This document shows positions 35,586-45,669 of a stretch of DNA of 49,540 bases, one piece after another (the first letter of the stretch is position 1; every line of letters begins with the position of its first letter). The position numbers and the translations under genes were made by a program. The stretch lies in NCBI GenBank assembly GCA_013166835.1, contig JABLTI010000010.1, forward strand, positions 1 through 49,540. Direction: 5' to 3'. Source of the DNA: Promethearchaeati archaeon (GTDB lineage Archaea; Asgardarchaeota; Heimdallarchaeia; JABLTI01). Under the pieces are notes generated by a model that saw only the letters and a program-made list of their open reading frames with translations, searched no databases and was not told the DNA's origin.

Positions 35586-38333
35586 ATGGAAGTTGGTGCT
35601 TCATTTAATCGAATTCACAAAATAAGAAAACAGAGTATAGTATATCTTATTCTTCTAGTAATAGTAATCCCAGTATTTACTCACAAACAGGAATTTACTA
35701 CAGATTCAATTCCTAATACTAAAGATGAAAGACTTTATGAAACAGCTCAGTCTAGCGTTTTGGCTAATTTTTCAATCATCAACAACGATTTCAATATTTT
35801 TTATAAGGACATAATCATTAAAGACGATTTAGCGATTATTAATAATAAATTCTCAATCATAATCTACAATATTACTAAACCTGAAGAACCAAAAAAATTG
35901 AGTGAATCAATCAAATGTATTAGTGAAATTTTGAAGATGGAAGTTGATGGGGATACTTTATTTATTGGATTTAATTTTGATCTATCTACTAGTTATATGA
36001 CGAAAATACAAGTGTATAATATTTCTGATCCTACTATAATAGAACCAACAGGTTGCTTTCTTTACTATAATTTTCAGGATTTTGTAATAGAAGATGGTTT
36101 TGGTTATATTGCAACAATTAGGAATAGAATGTTAATCATTAATGTTCAAGATCCAACAAATATGCATATTGTTGGGGAACTTGGTGGTTTCTCAAGTATT
36201 TCCTATAATATAGATGTCGAGGGTAATTGTTCAATCCTGTATGCAAATGAATACTTTGATCCGGTTTTGTTCGTCGATGTTTCTGATAAGGAAAATCCTA
36301 TACTTGCTTATATCGGACTAAATTATTATGAAATTGTAGATGCGAAAATCTATGATGATACATTGTTTCTACTGTCATCTAGTAGTTTTATTTCAGTAAA
36401 TATATCAGACATTTATTCACCACAATATTTAGTATCATATAGTATTATGTACACAAGCACATTTTACAATAATGAGGGATACGTTTACATAGAAGATAAT
36501 TTTCGAATTTTAATACTCGACGTACGTGATCCAAGTGACTTTGATTTTATTGCATATTATAATTTTAATGATCTGAATGCACCATATGTGAGCTCTATGG
36601 ATTTTTTTGAAAACTACACACTTTTTACCTGTGGTACTGGAGGAATTTCAGTTTATAATACTACGGGATTCACAAGTTTCTCTAAGATTTATCAATCAGG
36701 TTTAGATGGGGGAAAAGAAATAGAGTATGAAAATGGTCTATGCTACATTCTAGAAAATAATAGACTAGATGTGATTAATGCTAGTAATCTTTCCAATCTT
36801 ACAGTAATTAGTTCTTATGAAGTAGATTATACAACAGATATGCAAATTGATAATAATCGAGCATATATTCTTACAGTTGATCGTATTGAGATTCTTAATA
36901 TTTCTAATCCCATGAATATAACCAAATTAGGAGAAATAAATGTAGATAATCCTATGGCCTTTAGTGTTCACAATGATTTTGTAGCTGTTGTTGGTAATTC
37001 TCTTTATCTTTTTGATGTTACACTCCCTCATGCAGCTTCTTTACTAGATTCAATATTTGTTACCACGGCATATATTAATGCATTAGAAATGACAAATGAA
37101 ACAATAATGATGACAGATTTTGGAGATGTTATAATTCTTTTTGACTATAGTAATCCATTCAACATTCAACTTATAAATACAGTTCATACCTTTAGTTACT
37201 ATAGTATTGAGAGATTCTTCTTATATGAGAATTATTTATTCGGAGTTTCTTCCTACGAAGAAGTGATAGTAGTATTGAATATCACAGATATACCAACAGC
37301 ATCATATTTTCTTATTGAGGATTTCAATTATGATATCAATGATATCTTTGTTGAAAATGATTTGATGTATGTTGCGTCTAGTTTTTCTGCTGCAACGGTT
37401 TACAATATAAGCAATTTACATAATATTGTCCTCTTTAGTGAAATCGATTTGTTATCGCAACCAATCCTAGAAACTGGATATAGATTAGATGTAGAAAACA
37501 ATACAATTTTCCTATTAAACGAAGAAGGAGCTTTACAGATTGTAGGATTGGATTCTGATGATGATTATTTGGCAAATTATCTAGAAGAGAAAACATACTT
37601 TACAACAACGGGTTCACAGGATAGTGACAGTGATTTTATATTTGATGGTTATGAAATCCATCATGGTTTGAATCCACTTAATGCAGGTGATGCCAGTGAA
37701 GATTTCGATAATGATAATTTAACAAATCTCGAAGAATTCCAATATTTCTCTAATCCTAAACTAAGTGACAGCGATTTTGATTGCGTTTTAGATGAAAAAG
37801 AAATCACTATCTACAATACAAACATTACATCTCCTGATACGGATTTTGATTTATTAATTGATGGTTTTGAAATATATGTGTCATTAACAGACCCATTGGG
37901 AAACGATTCGGATGCAGATCTCCTTTTAGATGGAGAAGAAGTGTTAATCTATTCCACTGATCCTCAAAAAAACGATACAGATTCTGATAGTATGGATGAT
38001 TATTTCGAAATTTATTATAGTTTAAATCCACTTGATCCTTCTGATAGATATTTAGATCTTGATATGGATGGTTTGCTTAATTTTGAAGAATATCAATATA
38101 ATACAAGACCTGACTGCGCGGATTCTGATTTTGATTTTTACTCTGATCTTGAGGAAATTGAAAATGGAACAGATCCATTAGATCCTTCTGATTTTCCGGA
38201 TTATCCGAAAATATTTACAACATCATTTGCAGGATATGAAGAATTATCAGTTTTTATTTCAACAATTTTTGTGTTAGGTTTTATTACGATAATTATTCGT
38301 TTAAGAAGAAATAGAGGTGCAAGAATTGATTAA
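35586..38333 (+). CDS. Large surface protein: LVIVD-type propeller with Ca-binding aspartate-rich repeats
   Basis: From ATG 35586 the 915-residue protein has a signal peptide and many repeats of LVIVD type (pattern ...hydrophobic-L-x-ISNPMN... Y/F... ), likely a beta-propeller. From about residue 660 there are aspartate-rich repeats similar to thrombospondin type-3/EF-hand loops (DSDDD, DSDSDF, DNDN, DSDAD, DTDSDS, DLDMDG). A C-terminal membrane helix (about 888-908) and a basic end (RLRRNRG) complete it. It probably spans out from the cytoplasmic membrane and binds Ca2+. The upstream open frame to TTG 35535 adds 17 residues, but GGTGGGTAGG just before 35586 supports this start. It overlaps the next gene by 8 nt. 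Confidence 0.75.
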   Translation: MEVGASFNRIHKIRKQSIVYLILLVIVIPVFTHKQEFTTDSIPNTKDERLYETAQSSVLANFSIINNDFNIFYKDIIIKDDLAIINNKFSIIIYNITKPEEPKKLSESIKCISEILKMEVDGDTLFIGFNFDLSTSYMTKIQVYNISDPTIIEPTGCFLYYNFQDFVIEDGFGYIATIRNRMLIINVQDPTNMHIVGELGGFSSISYNIDVEGNCSILYANEYFDPVLFVDVSDKENPILAYIGLNYYEIVDAKIYDDTLFLLSSSSFISVNISDIYSPQYLVSYSIMYTSTFYNNEGYVYIEDNFRILILDVRDPSDFDFIAYYNFNDLNAPYVSSMDFFENYTLFTCGTGGISVYNTTGFTSFSKIYQSGLDGGKEIEYENGLCYILENNRLDVINASNLSNLTVISSYEVDYTTDMQIDNNRAYILTVDRIEILNISNPMNITKLGEINVDNPMAFSVHNDFVAVVGNSLYLFDVTLPHAASLLDSIFVTTAYINALEMTNETIMMTDFGDVIILFDYSNPFNIQLINTVHTFSYYSIERFFLYENYLFGVSSYEEVIVVLNITDIPTASYFLIEDFNYDINDIFVENDLMYVASSFSAATVYNISNLHNIVLFSEIDLLSQPILETGYRLDVENNTIFLLNEEGALQIVGLDSDDDYLANYLEEKTYFTTTGSQDSDSDFIFDGYEIHHGLNPLNAGDASEDFDNDNLTNLEEFQYFSNPKLSDSDFDCVLDEKEITIYNTNITSPDTDFDLLIDGFEIYVSLTDPLGNDSDADLLLDGEEVLIYSTDPQKNDTDSDSMDDYFEIYYSLNPLDPSDRYLDLDMDGLLNFEEYQYNTRPDCADSDFDFYSDLEEIENGTDPLDPSDFPDYPKIFTTSFAGYEELSVFISTIFVLGFITIIIRLRRNRGARID

Positions 38334-40488
38334 GAAACAGAGATTTATTATGAATTTAGTGTTCATTATTATTATTTTTATACAATTATTTAGCTTTTCT
38401 AATTCTTCAAGCGGATTACTCATTAGTGAACCAGTTAATGGATTACAAACTAATTCTGTAGATGAATCTCTTATAGAGACTGACATTTGCTCAGAATTAG
38501 CTCAATGGGATAATATCTATGGAGAACCAAATGACATTTTTGTTCAGGAAACTCTCATGAGCAAAATTGCATATATTGCTCTTGGTTACGCAGGATTAGT
38601 AATGTATGACATCTCAAATCCCACAAATCCCAAGTTTTTAGGACAATATGTAGACCAAGAAGGAGATGGAATTGACGAAGTAATTGTCATAGGGAAATTT
38701 GCTTTTGTTGTTGGTGGGGCATATGGTTTAAAAGTCATTGATCTAAGTTCTCCAAAGAATCCTAAATTTATTCTAGATTATTCCGAAGTTGAATATCTTT
38801 CTAACATTGAAGTGCATGGAGACTACATATTTGGAAGCCAATGGTGGGAGTTTCTCCAAGTAATTGATATTAGTAATCCAAAAAATCCTCATCTCGTCAA
38901 TAGTTACACAAAAATTCATGAAAGCGCTATCAGTAAAATTAGAATAAACAATAATTTACTGTATTTAGTTGGTTCTCAAGGTATAGAAATTCTAGATATA
39001 AGTAATCCTCAAAAACCATTATATGAAACATTTTGGGAATTCGATGTTGATGTTTATAGCTTTGATATATATGGATTAACCGCAATTATTTCAGATAATT
39101 CTGATGTATTGTTTTATAACATTGGCAATCCATCGAATATTACTTTGATTACTAGATATAGTGATATCCGTTGTCATTCTAAATGCATACTAGTAGATGA
39201 AAATTATGTTTTCAGTTTTGGCTATCCTGGTTTCATTTGTTTTGATATTGAGAATCCGAATAGCATAGTTAAAGTAAATGAATTCATAAGAGAAGCTGGT
39301 TACGTTTCTTATGGATTAAAACACGATGAATTCATCTATTTGTACGATTTGTATATGGGAATAGAAATTGTTTACATTGGAGACCTTACCATCACCCCTC
39401 TGAGTGCAGGTAAAATTATTACTAATGGGTATACGTTGGATACTATTGTTCAAGGAAATTTGGCATATGTTTCAAATTTTTGGGGTGGTTTAGATATACT
39501 TGATATTGATAATCCTACAAATCCCAAATTGATTTCAAGATATACTGGGAGTTTTAGTTTTTTTTCAAGTATGTATCTTGAAAATTCCAAATTATATCTA
39601 GCAAATTATGCTACAAATACTCTTGAGATTTTAGATGTCTCAGATCCCACAGCTCCGAAACGTATAAGTTCATTCTATAATGTATTGAATATCTTCTGGT
39701 TAGAATCAGAAATGATTGTCAAAGAGGATATTGCTTTTATTTTAATAATTAATGATTTGTATCCAATACTGGATGGAGCTATTCATATTGTTAATTGTAC
39801 AAATCCAGCTAATGTATCTATAATCTATAGTTTAAATAATCATAATGCTACTCTTACCGATTTTTATCTGGTGGAAAATCACCTTTTCTTAGCTACATCC
39901 ACTGGTTTACTTATATATGAAATAAATAACAATTACAGTCTGACATTTATTTCAGAGTACTCAGAGATTTCCTCTTCTATAGCTGGTGTTTTTGTAGAAA
40001 ATAATACTGTCTACTTGGCCGCTAAAGATTATGGTCTTATAATTTTAGATGTAAGTGATATAGAAAATCCAAATTTAATTAGAAGTTATGATACAGATCA
40101 TAATTCTGGTTATGAATTTGGTGGTTACGATGTCTTTGTTGAGAATAATATTATTTATTTAGCGGATTACAGTGATGGTTTACTAGTCTTCGATGGTACA
40201 AATATCCAAAATCCTTTCATAATTGGTAGATATAAACGGTTCGACTACCATCCATTATATGGTTATAATATGCTTCAAACAGTTTTATTCAAAGATGTCT
40301 TTGTAAGTAATTATGTTGTCTATCTTTCCAGCGGTTATTCAGGATTACTTATTGTACATCACGATGATTTACCTACTCATTGGATGAGTACTCAGAATAT
40401 TATTATCATCTCAATTACTACTACTGTTCCATTTCTTTTTGGTGGGTTAATTGCTTTTATAATTTTGCGAATAAGGAAGCGAAGATAA
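38326..40488 (+). CDS. LVIVD-repeat surface protein with C-terminal membrane anchor
   Basis: From TTG 38326 the 720-residue protein has a signal peptide (about 9-27), then about a dozen LVIVD repeats. Clear examples are GGLDILDIDNPTNPKLI, LEILDVSDPTAPKRI and LIILDVSDIENPNLI. A C-terminal helix (about 690-710) and RKRR end follow. GAGGTG at 38314-38319 supports TTG 38326, giving an 8-nt overlap with the previous gene and coupled translation; GTG 38317 is an alternative. Unlike its neighbour it lacks the aspartate-rich domain. LVIVD proteins are extracellular beta-propellers of unknown ligand; the genes at 14725, 35586 and 38326 are likely paralogues. Confidence 0.78.
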   Translation: MIKKQRFIMNLVFIIIIFIQLFSFSNSSSGLLISEPVNGLQTNSVDESLIETDICSELAQWDNIYGEPNDIFVQETLMSKIAYIALGYAGLVMYDISNPTNPKFLGQYVDQEGDGIDEVIVIGKFAFVVGGAYGLKVIDLSSPKNPKFILDYSEVEYLSNIEVHGDYIFGSQWWEFLQVIDISNPKNPHLVNSYTKIHESAISKIRINNNLLYLVGSQGIEILDISNPQKPLYETFWEFDVDVYSFDIYGLTAIISDNSDVLFYNIGNPSNITLITRYSDIRCHSKCILVDENYVFSFGYPGFICFDIENPNSIVKVNEFIREAGYVSYGLKHDEFIYLYDLYMGIEIVYIGDLTITPLSAGKIITNGYTLDTIVQGNLAYVSNFWGGLDILDIDNPTNPKLISRYTGSFSFFSSMYLENSKLYLANYATNTLEILDVSDPTAPKRISSFYNVLNIFWLESEMIVKEDIAFILIINDLYPILDGAIHIVNCTNPANVSIIYSLNNHNATLTDFYLVENHLFLATSTGLLIYEINNNYSLTFISEYSEISSSIAGVFVENNTVYLAAKDYGLIILDVSDIENPNLIRSYDTDHNSGYEFGGYDVFVENNIIYLADYSDGLLVFDGTNIQNPFIIGRYKRFDYHPLYGYNMLQTVLFKDVFVSNYVVYLSSGYSGLLIVHHDDLPTHWMSTQNIIIISITTTVPFLFGGLIAFIILRIRKRR

Positions 40489-40571
40489 GAAATTTATTCC
40501 ACCATCTTTTCTCACTTTCTATAGCATTTCAGTTATTAAATCAAGTATTCTGTATAGATATGGTGTAAGGA

Positions 40572-40913
40572 ATGAATGAAAAGAAAACAAGTACAATTGA
40601 TTTTTCTAAAATCTATGATTTGAATAAAATCGTTGATTATCAAGAGGGATCTGTTGTTAGTAGACAATTAATAAAACAAAAAACCGGTAATGTTACACTT
40701 TTTGCCTTCGCAGAAGGTGAGGGATTAAGTGAGCATACAGCTCCATTTGATGCTCTTGTTTACATTATTGATGGAGAAGCTAAAATTACCATCGATAAAG
40801 AGGTCTTTCACTCAAAAGCTGGTGAAGTATTAGTTATGCCTGCTGATATACCTCATGCATTGTATGCAACTAAGCAATTTAAGATGTTGCTTGTCATGAT
40901 TAGGACTATTTGA
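40572..40913 (+). CDS. Cupin-domain protein
   Basis: The 113-residue single-domain protein has cupin motif 1 (GLSEHTAPFDALVYIIDGE) and motif 2 (KAGEVLVMPADIPHALYA). One His is visible in each motif (SEHTAP, IPHALY) that could bind a metal. Small cupins of this type act as isomerases, oxygenases or ligand-binding proteins; none can be chosen here. A GGTG site precedes the ATG. The aldo/keto reductase gene starts 17 nt after its stop, so a shared sugar-aldehyde role is possible. Confidence 0.8.
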   Translation: MNEKKTSTIDFSKIYDLNKIVDYQEGSVVSRQLIKQKTGNVTLFAFAEGEGLSEHTAPFDALVYIIDGEAKITIDKEVFHSKAGEVLVMPADIPHALYATKQFKMLLVMIRTI

Positions 40914-40930
40914 GTAAAGGTGATATAAAA

Positions 40931-41734
40931 ATGACAAAACTTAAGCTCCCTAAAATTGGTTTAGGAACAATGCTTGGGAACTCGAAAAAATCAAAAGAAG
41001 GTTTTATCAAAGGTTTTGAAATTGGTTTCCGATTACTTGATACTGCTCAAATGTACTTAAATGAGAGAGTCGTTGGTGAGGCAATCAAAGAATCCGGAAT
41101 TCCACGAGATGAATTCATAGTCGCAACTAAATTATTCATTAATAATCTTAGACCTAGAAAAGTTTTCAAAAGTACTGAAAGAAGTCTGAAACGACTTGGT
41201 CTTGATACAATTGATATGTTGTATATTCATTGGCCCTTTAGATTTCATAAAATAGGTGGTGATACACTAAAGGCAATGAGTAAACTTGTAGATCAAGGAA
41301 AAATACGTTCTATAGCTGTTTCTAATTTTACTTCTCAACATGTGGATGAGGCAATTTCTATTTGTGAAAAACCGATTATTGCTAATCAAGTCGAAATGCA
41401 TCCTTGGTTACAACAAAAGGAATTAGTTGCTCATCACAAAAAGAAAGGTGTGTATGTTGTCCCATATTTTCCACTTATGCATGGAAGATTCTGTGATGTT
41501 CCTGAACTTATGGAATTAGGAAAGAAACATGATGTAAGTGCTGCTCAAATCTCACTTGCTTGGTTAATTAAGAAAGGAACTGTACCAATACCAAAAAGCA
41601 TTAATCCAGTTCATTTAAAGGCAAATTGGGAATCACAAAACATTAAGCTTAGCTCAGAAGATATCAAATTAATAGATTCAATTGAGAAAGAAAAACGATT
41701 TCTTAGTCCACCATTAATTGCACCGAAATGGTAG
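40931..41734 (+). CDS. Aldo/keto reductase
   Basis: From ATG 40931 the protein has 267 residues and the AKR (beta/alpha)8 barrel. The catalytic tetrad is visible: Asp in LLDTAQMY (D37), Tyr in the same motif (Y42), Lys in ATKL (K67) and His in IHWP (H100). PIPKS and VSNF match NADPH-binding parts. The open frame starts 21 nt earlier at a TTG overlapping the cupin stop, but AAAGGTGAT (40916-40924) supports ATG 40931. Substrate unknown. Confidence 0.88.
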   Translation: MTKLKLPKIGLGTMLGNSKKSKEGFIKGFEIGFRLLDTAQMYLNERVVGEAIKESGIPRDEFIVATKLFINNLRPRKVFKSTERSLKRLGLDTIDMLYIHWPFRFHKIGGDTLKAMSKLVDQGKIRSIAVSNFTSQHVDEAISICEKPIIANQVEMHPWLQQKELVAHHKKKGVYVVPYFPLMHGRFCDVPELMELGKKHDVSAAQISLAWLIKKGTVPIPKSINPVHLKANWESQNIKLSSEDIKLIDSIEKEKRFLSPPLIAPKW

Positions 41735-41742
41735 ATAAATTT

Positions 41743-41767
41743 GGAAATGTGATTAAATCACATTTTC
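41743..41767. terminator. Bidirectional hairpin between the convergent AKR and HEAT genes
   Basis: AAATGTGAT (41745-41753) pairs with ATCACATTT (41757-41765) around TAA, with two more pairs at the base. TCTCTTTCTT follows on the plus strand; the minus strand has only weak T content. Confidence 0.55.
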
Positions 41768-41773
41768 TCTTTC

Positions 41774-42391
41774 TTATCCTGCAACAATTTGTTTTCTGTT
41801 TGCTTTTTCAATTGCTTCTAAAGCTTCTATTGCTCGTAGTTTTAACCGATCATCTTTAGATTCTTTGAGTATTTTTTGTATGTCCTTTGTAGCTTTTTTA
41901 TCTCCAATACGTCCTAATGATGTAACTGCGTGATATCTTATGAATCGGTCTTCGTCTTTTCGTAACATGGTCAACAGTATTTTCAAAGAACTTGGATCGC
42001 CTATTATTCCCAATGCTTTCGCAGCTTCAGAACGAACTAGGGGATCATCCTTCTTCTTTAAAACCTCCAAAAGAGGTGGTACTGCATTAGTATCACCAAT
42101 TTGACCTAGGGCGATTGTTGCTTGGTAACGAACACTTTCATGTTCATTATCGAGTGATTCCACAAGTACGTCTATTGCTTTCTTGCTACCGATTTTTCCG
42201 AGGGTCTTACAAACTCCTTCTTTGACTAATCTGTGAGAATTCTTCCTCAGAAGCGATATAAGAAAATTAATGATGTCTGCTTCTCCTGCAGTTGATAAAG
42301 CATTAATAGCTCTACTTCTTGTTTCGAGATTACTACTTTCAAGTTCATTTACTAGTAATTCGGCATCTTGTAAACTCGGCACTATATCCAC
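41774..42391 (-). CDS. HEAT-repeat protein (PBS-lyase-like)
   Basis: The 205-residue protein consists of about six helical repeats of about 31 residues. The recurrent pattern is ...VRYQATIALGQIGDTNAVPPLLEVL..., for example KALGIIGDPSSLKILL and SLGRIGDKKATKDI. HEAT repeats form a curved scaffold for protein contacts; the PBS-lyase-like subtype is common in prokaryotes. The partner is not known. The start is GTG 42391. Divergent from the methyltransferase gene. Confidence 0.8.
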   Translation of the reverse strand: MDIVPSLQDAELLVNELESSNLETRSRAINALSTAGEADIINFLISLLRKNSHRLVKEGVCKTLGKIGSKKAIDVLVESLDNEHESVRYQATIALGQIGDTNAVPPLLEVLKKKDDPLVRSEAAKALGIIGDPSSLKILLTMLRKDEDRFIRYHAVTSLGRIGDKKATKDIQKILKESKDDRLKLRAIEALEAIEKANRKQIVAG

Positions 42392-42574
42392 AACTCAGAG
42401 ACCTTTTTCGGCGTTCAGAAGGAACACCATTCACCATTCTTATTTTCGCAACTAATCATTTATTATTGTTTCGCCGGGAAAATTCGGAAGCTATATATTC
42501 GAAAACTCAGTTATGAATACGTAGACTAGTAATTATGATGGAATTAATCGTAAAAGTTAATTGGTTGGATAAGA

Positions 42575-44302
42575 ATGAAGATGGATTTTGCAGATTTTCT
42601 TAATAATCTCAAGAAAACCAAGACTACTAGAGAAGCTAATTCCCTCATCAAATCAGTATCCCAAATTGACAATCTCTTGACTTCTTTGAAAGATAAAACA
42701 GAATTCATCAACTACCTTGTAAAAACAGAGACAATAACAGAGTTGGAATTGAAATCTAAAACGAAGGAATGGGGAGATATACAAACTCCAAATAGATTAG
42801 TTGAAAAAGTGTATCAAATTTTAGTGGATGCAAATATTGACCCAGATATTATTATAGAACCAACTTCTGGTACGGGTAGTTTTATTCTAAATGCTCCAAG
42901 ATTCTTCAGGAATCTAAAACTAATTTATGGAGTTGAGATCCAAAAGCAGCATATCTGGTGCTCTGCATTCAAGATTATTAGAAAAATGTTAGATCAAAAA
43001 AAACATAGTTATACAATTCGATTAATTCATGATGACATTTTCAAACATGAATTCGATCAGGATATTTTGAATTCAAATCAGTCAACAATTCTAATTGTAG
43101 GGAATCCACCCTGGATTACTATTTCAGAATTATCATCATTGAATTCTAACAATTTACCTTTGAAATCTAACATAAAGGGATTCAAAGGATTTGATGCACT
43201 TACAGGAAAAAGTAATTTTGATATTACTGAAACAATAATTATCAAATTGATTAAGCTTTTTTCTAATAGCAAAGGAAAAATTGCATTCTTGTGTAAGAAT
43301 ACAGTGGTTAGAAATATCCTCAAAGAGACAAATAATTCAAATCTAAAGATCTCAAATATTCGAGCTCTTAATTTCAGAGCCAAAGAGTACTTTGGGAAAA
43401 TATGTAATGCTTCATTATTTGTTGCAGATTTTACACAAAACAAAAACGATACTTTTTGCTCGATAGCTGATCTTGAAGAACCAGATAAAATCATTAGAAA
43501 ATTTGGTTGGTTCAAAGATCATTTTGTCTCAGATATTGAGAAATACAAGTTGTACTCTCAATTTGAGGGACAATTTCCTTTTAACTGGCGTCAAGGCATA
43601 AAACATGATTGTGCTTCTATCTTGGAATTACAGTTAGCAAGTGATGGAAAACTCATCAACAAAAGTAATGAAGTTGTGGATGTAGAAGATGAATTAGTAT
43701 ATCCCTTATTAAAAGGGTCATCACTACGGAAGCTTTATGCTCGAGATATCTCTAGAAGATTAATCCTGACACAAACGAAATTATCAGAGGATACCAACAA
43801 AATCAAAGAGATGTATCCTAAAACATGGCAATATCTAATGAAAAATAAAAAAGCATTTTCTAAAAGGAAATCCAGAGTATTTCAAGGAAAACCAGCTTTT
43901 TCTATTTTTGGAGTTGGAGATTACGTCTTCTCACCATACAAAGTTGCTTTAGCTGGTTTCTATAAAAAACCCATATTCACATTCGTTGCACCTAAAAATG
44001 GAAAACCTGTTTTATTCGATGATACTTGTTATTATTTGAGTTTCCAAAATTATTCTGAAGCATTATTCACTTGTACTGTACTAAATACTAATACAATCAT
44101 TGATTTTCTTAAGTCAATTGTTTTCATTGATTCAAAAAGACCTTTCACAAAAGAAGTTCTAATGAGGATTAACTTTGCCCATTTAGTTAAGAAAACCACT
44201 TTTACATTAATCGAAGAAATATGGAATTTAAACAACTTCACTCCAGACAATAAAATAACAGAAAATGATTATAAGAAATTCCAAATGACTTTCCAAAAAT
44301 AA
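42575..44302 (+). CDS. Adenine-N6 DNA methyltransferase (type II/IIG-like), apparently solitary
   Basis: The 575-residue protein has N6-adenine methyltransferase motif I EPTSGTGSF (about residues 98-106), GVEIQ for motif II and motif IV NPPW (about 179-182), the catalytic motif of amino-methyltransferases. The part after about residue 330 would be the DNA-specificity region. No nuclease motif (PD-ExK or HNH) is seen in it, and neither neighbour (HEAT, GT2) is a restriction enzyme. It may be an orphan regulator-type enzyme, a remnant of a restriction system or a BREX/type IIG-like fragment. The target sequence cannot be predicted. Confidence 0.78.
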   Translation: MKMDFADFLNNLKKTKTTREANSLIKSVSQIDNLLTSLKDKTEFINYLVKTETITELELKSKTKEWGDIQTPNRLVEKVYQILVDANIDPDIIIEPTSGTGSFILNAPRFFRNLKLIYGVEIQKQHIWCSAFKIIRKMLDQKKHSYTIRLIHDDIFKHEFDQDILNSNQSTILIVGNPPWITISELSSLNSNNLPLKSNIKGFKGFDALTGKSNFDITETIIIKLIKLFSNSKGKIAFLCKNTVVRNILKETNNSNLKISNIRALNFRAKEYFGKICNASLFVADFTQNKNDTFCSIADLEEPDKIIRKFGWFKDHFVSDIEKYKLYSQFEGQFPFNWRQGIKHDCASILELQLASDGKLINKSNEVVDVEDELVYPLLKGSSLRKLYARDISRRLILTQTKLSEDTNKIKEMYPKTWQYLMKNKKAFSKRKSRVFQGKPAFSIFGVGDYVFSPYKVALAGFYKKPIFTFVAPKNGKPVLFDDTCYYLSFQNYSEALFTCTVLNTNTIIDFLKSIVFIDSKRPFTKEVLMRINFAHLVKKTTFTLIEEIWNLNNFTPDNKITENDYKKFQMTFQK

Positions 44303-44312
44303 TGTGAGAAAA

Positions 44313-45575
44313 CTAAGTTGTTTGTTTTCTTGTAAAAAATCCCTTAATTTTCGCCCATAAGGATTTCTTAATATCTTTCTCTTTTAATTCCAGCTGCTCT
44401 TCTTCATTGTTGTTTAAACCTGCTCGAAGATTCGGTTTATAGATGCGTCCTTTCCATGTTGTGGTTTTTCTAAAAACTAGTTCAATAGCAGAAGAGAGCA
44501 AGGTAATGAGAAACATCAGCATCATAATGGGAAAGAACACATAGATAATCCAATGGTGTCTACCTTTGTTTCGCAAATAAATAGCAAACAAAACTAAGAG
44601 TAAAAGATGAGAAATTATTGTCAAGATTAATGGTAGATAACCTGTCCAATAAACTGCAGACAAAGTTATTGCAACTGGTGTCAAAAGTCCCCAGAAGATG
44701 AATGTTAATGAGGCAATCATTCTTCGTGGAGGTGTAAGTTTTACACCCGCATAAAGACACTTTTTAAATCCAGTCCAACAATGTCGTATAGATTCTGGAT
44801 ACATTGAAGCATAAACTAGTCTATTTCCTTCCATATAGTATAAAGCTTGTAAGTCCTTTTTGACTAAACGTGCGAAAGCATAATCCTCGATTATTGAATT
44901 TTTCAGTCGTTCATGACCACCAATTTTTTCATATGCATCCCTTGTCCACATCATGTATATTCCTACAGCAACGAAGGAATATCTCTTCTTTGGATTATTT
45001 ACCCTACCAATACCACCTGACACGAGTCGAGAAATAAAGAAATTAATTGGAACAATGCTTTCCCACCACTTTACCACATTGTGATAGGGATTAAGACTTA
45101 GCAAGCCTGCTTTTTTCTCTAGTAACATACTTACAGTTATTCTTAGTGAATCAGGTTTGTGCTCTGTATCTGCATCTGTGAATAGAAGAATCTCACCATT
45201 TGCTTTTTTATATCCAAGATGACAACCCCTGTTTTTCCCAATCCATCCCTCAGGAACTTTGTTCTCAATTACGATTTGATCAGCAAAAGGCTTGGCTAAT
45301 TCGACAGTGCGATCTTGAGAACCACCATCTGATAGGATAATCTCGAAATTCGAATAGTTTTGAGCTCGAAGCGATTTTAAGCATTTAACTATATTATTCT
45401 CTTCATTAAAAGTTGGAACAATAATACTTACAAAAGGTTCTTTTGGAAGAGATTTCAGAAAAGAGTCACTGATAATATCTTTCTTTTGTATACTGGCTGA
45501 TATGTAATACAATAGTGCGATTATAACTAAAGCTAGGTAAATCATGCCTAATATGAACAGCCATAGATTCTGCAA
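44313..45575 (-). CDS. GT2 family glycosyltransferase, membrane-bound (CrtQ/CruC-like)
   Basis: The 420-residue protein has an N-terminal helix (about 5-27), the GT-A fold with VSIIVPTFNEENNI and the metal-binding LLFTDADTE, and an acidic base candidate in IIEDYAFA. Three or four helices occupy the C-terminal third, followed by a basic tail. The layout matches glucosyltransferases of the CrtQ/CruC group (carotenoid or lipid sugar transfer) and dolichol-type enzymes. Substrate inferred only by family. Flanked by the solitary DNA methyltransferase and the DapA-Fae gene. Confidence 0.83.
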   Translation of the reverse strand: MQNLWLFILGMIYLALVIIALLYYISASIQKKDIISDSFLKSLPKEPFVSIIVPTFNEENNIVKCLKSLRAQNYSNFEIILSDGGSQDRTVELAKPFADQIVIENKVPEGWIGKNRGCHLGYKKANGEILLFTDADTEHKPDSLRITVSMLLEKKAGLLSLNPYHNVVKWWESIVPINFFISRLVSGGIGRVNNPKKRYSFVAVGIYMMWTRDAYEKIGGHERLKNSIIEDYAFARLVKKDLQALYYMEGNRLVYASMYPESIRHCWTGFKKCLYAGVKLTPPRRMIASLTFIFWGLLTPVAITLSAVYWTGYLPLILTIISHLLLLVLFAIYLRNKGRHHWIIYVFFPIMMLMFLITLLSSAIELVFRKTTTWKGRIYKPNLRAGLNNNEEEQLELKEKDIKKSLWAKIKGFFTRKQTT

Positions 45576-45669
45576 TTTATCTATCTCCTATCGACAGAAT
45601 AGTTAGCAACATATTCTCTCTAATGAAATGGTTCCTTATATAATTTCTCGAACACCTTAAGAACTGAGT

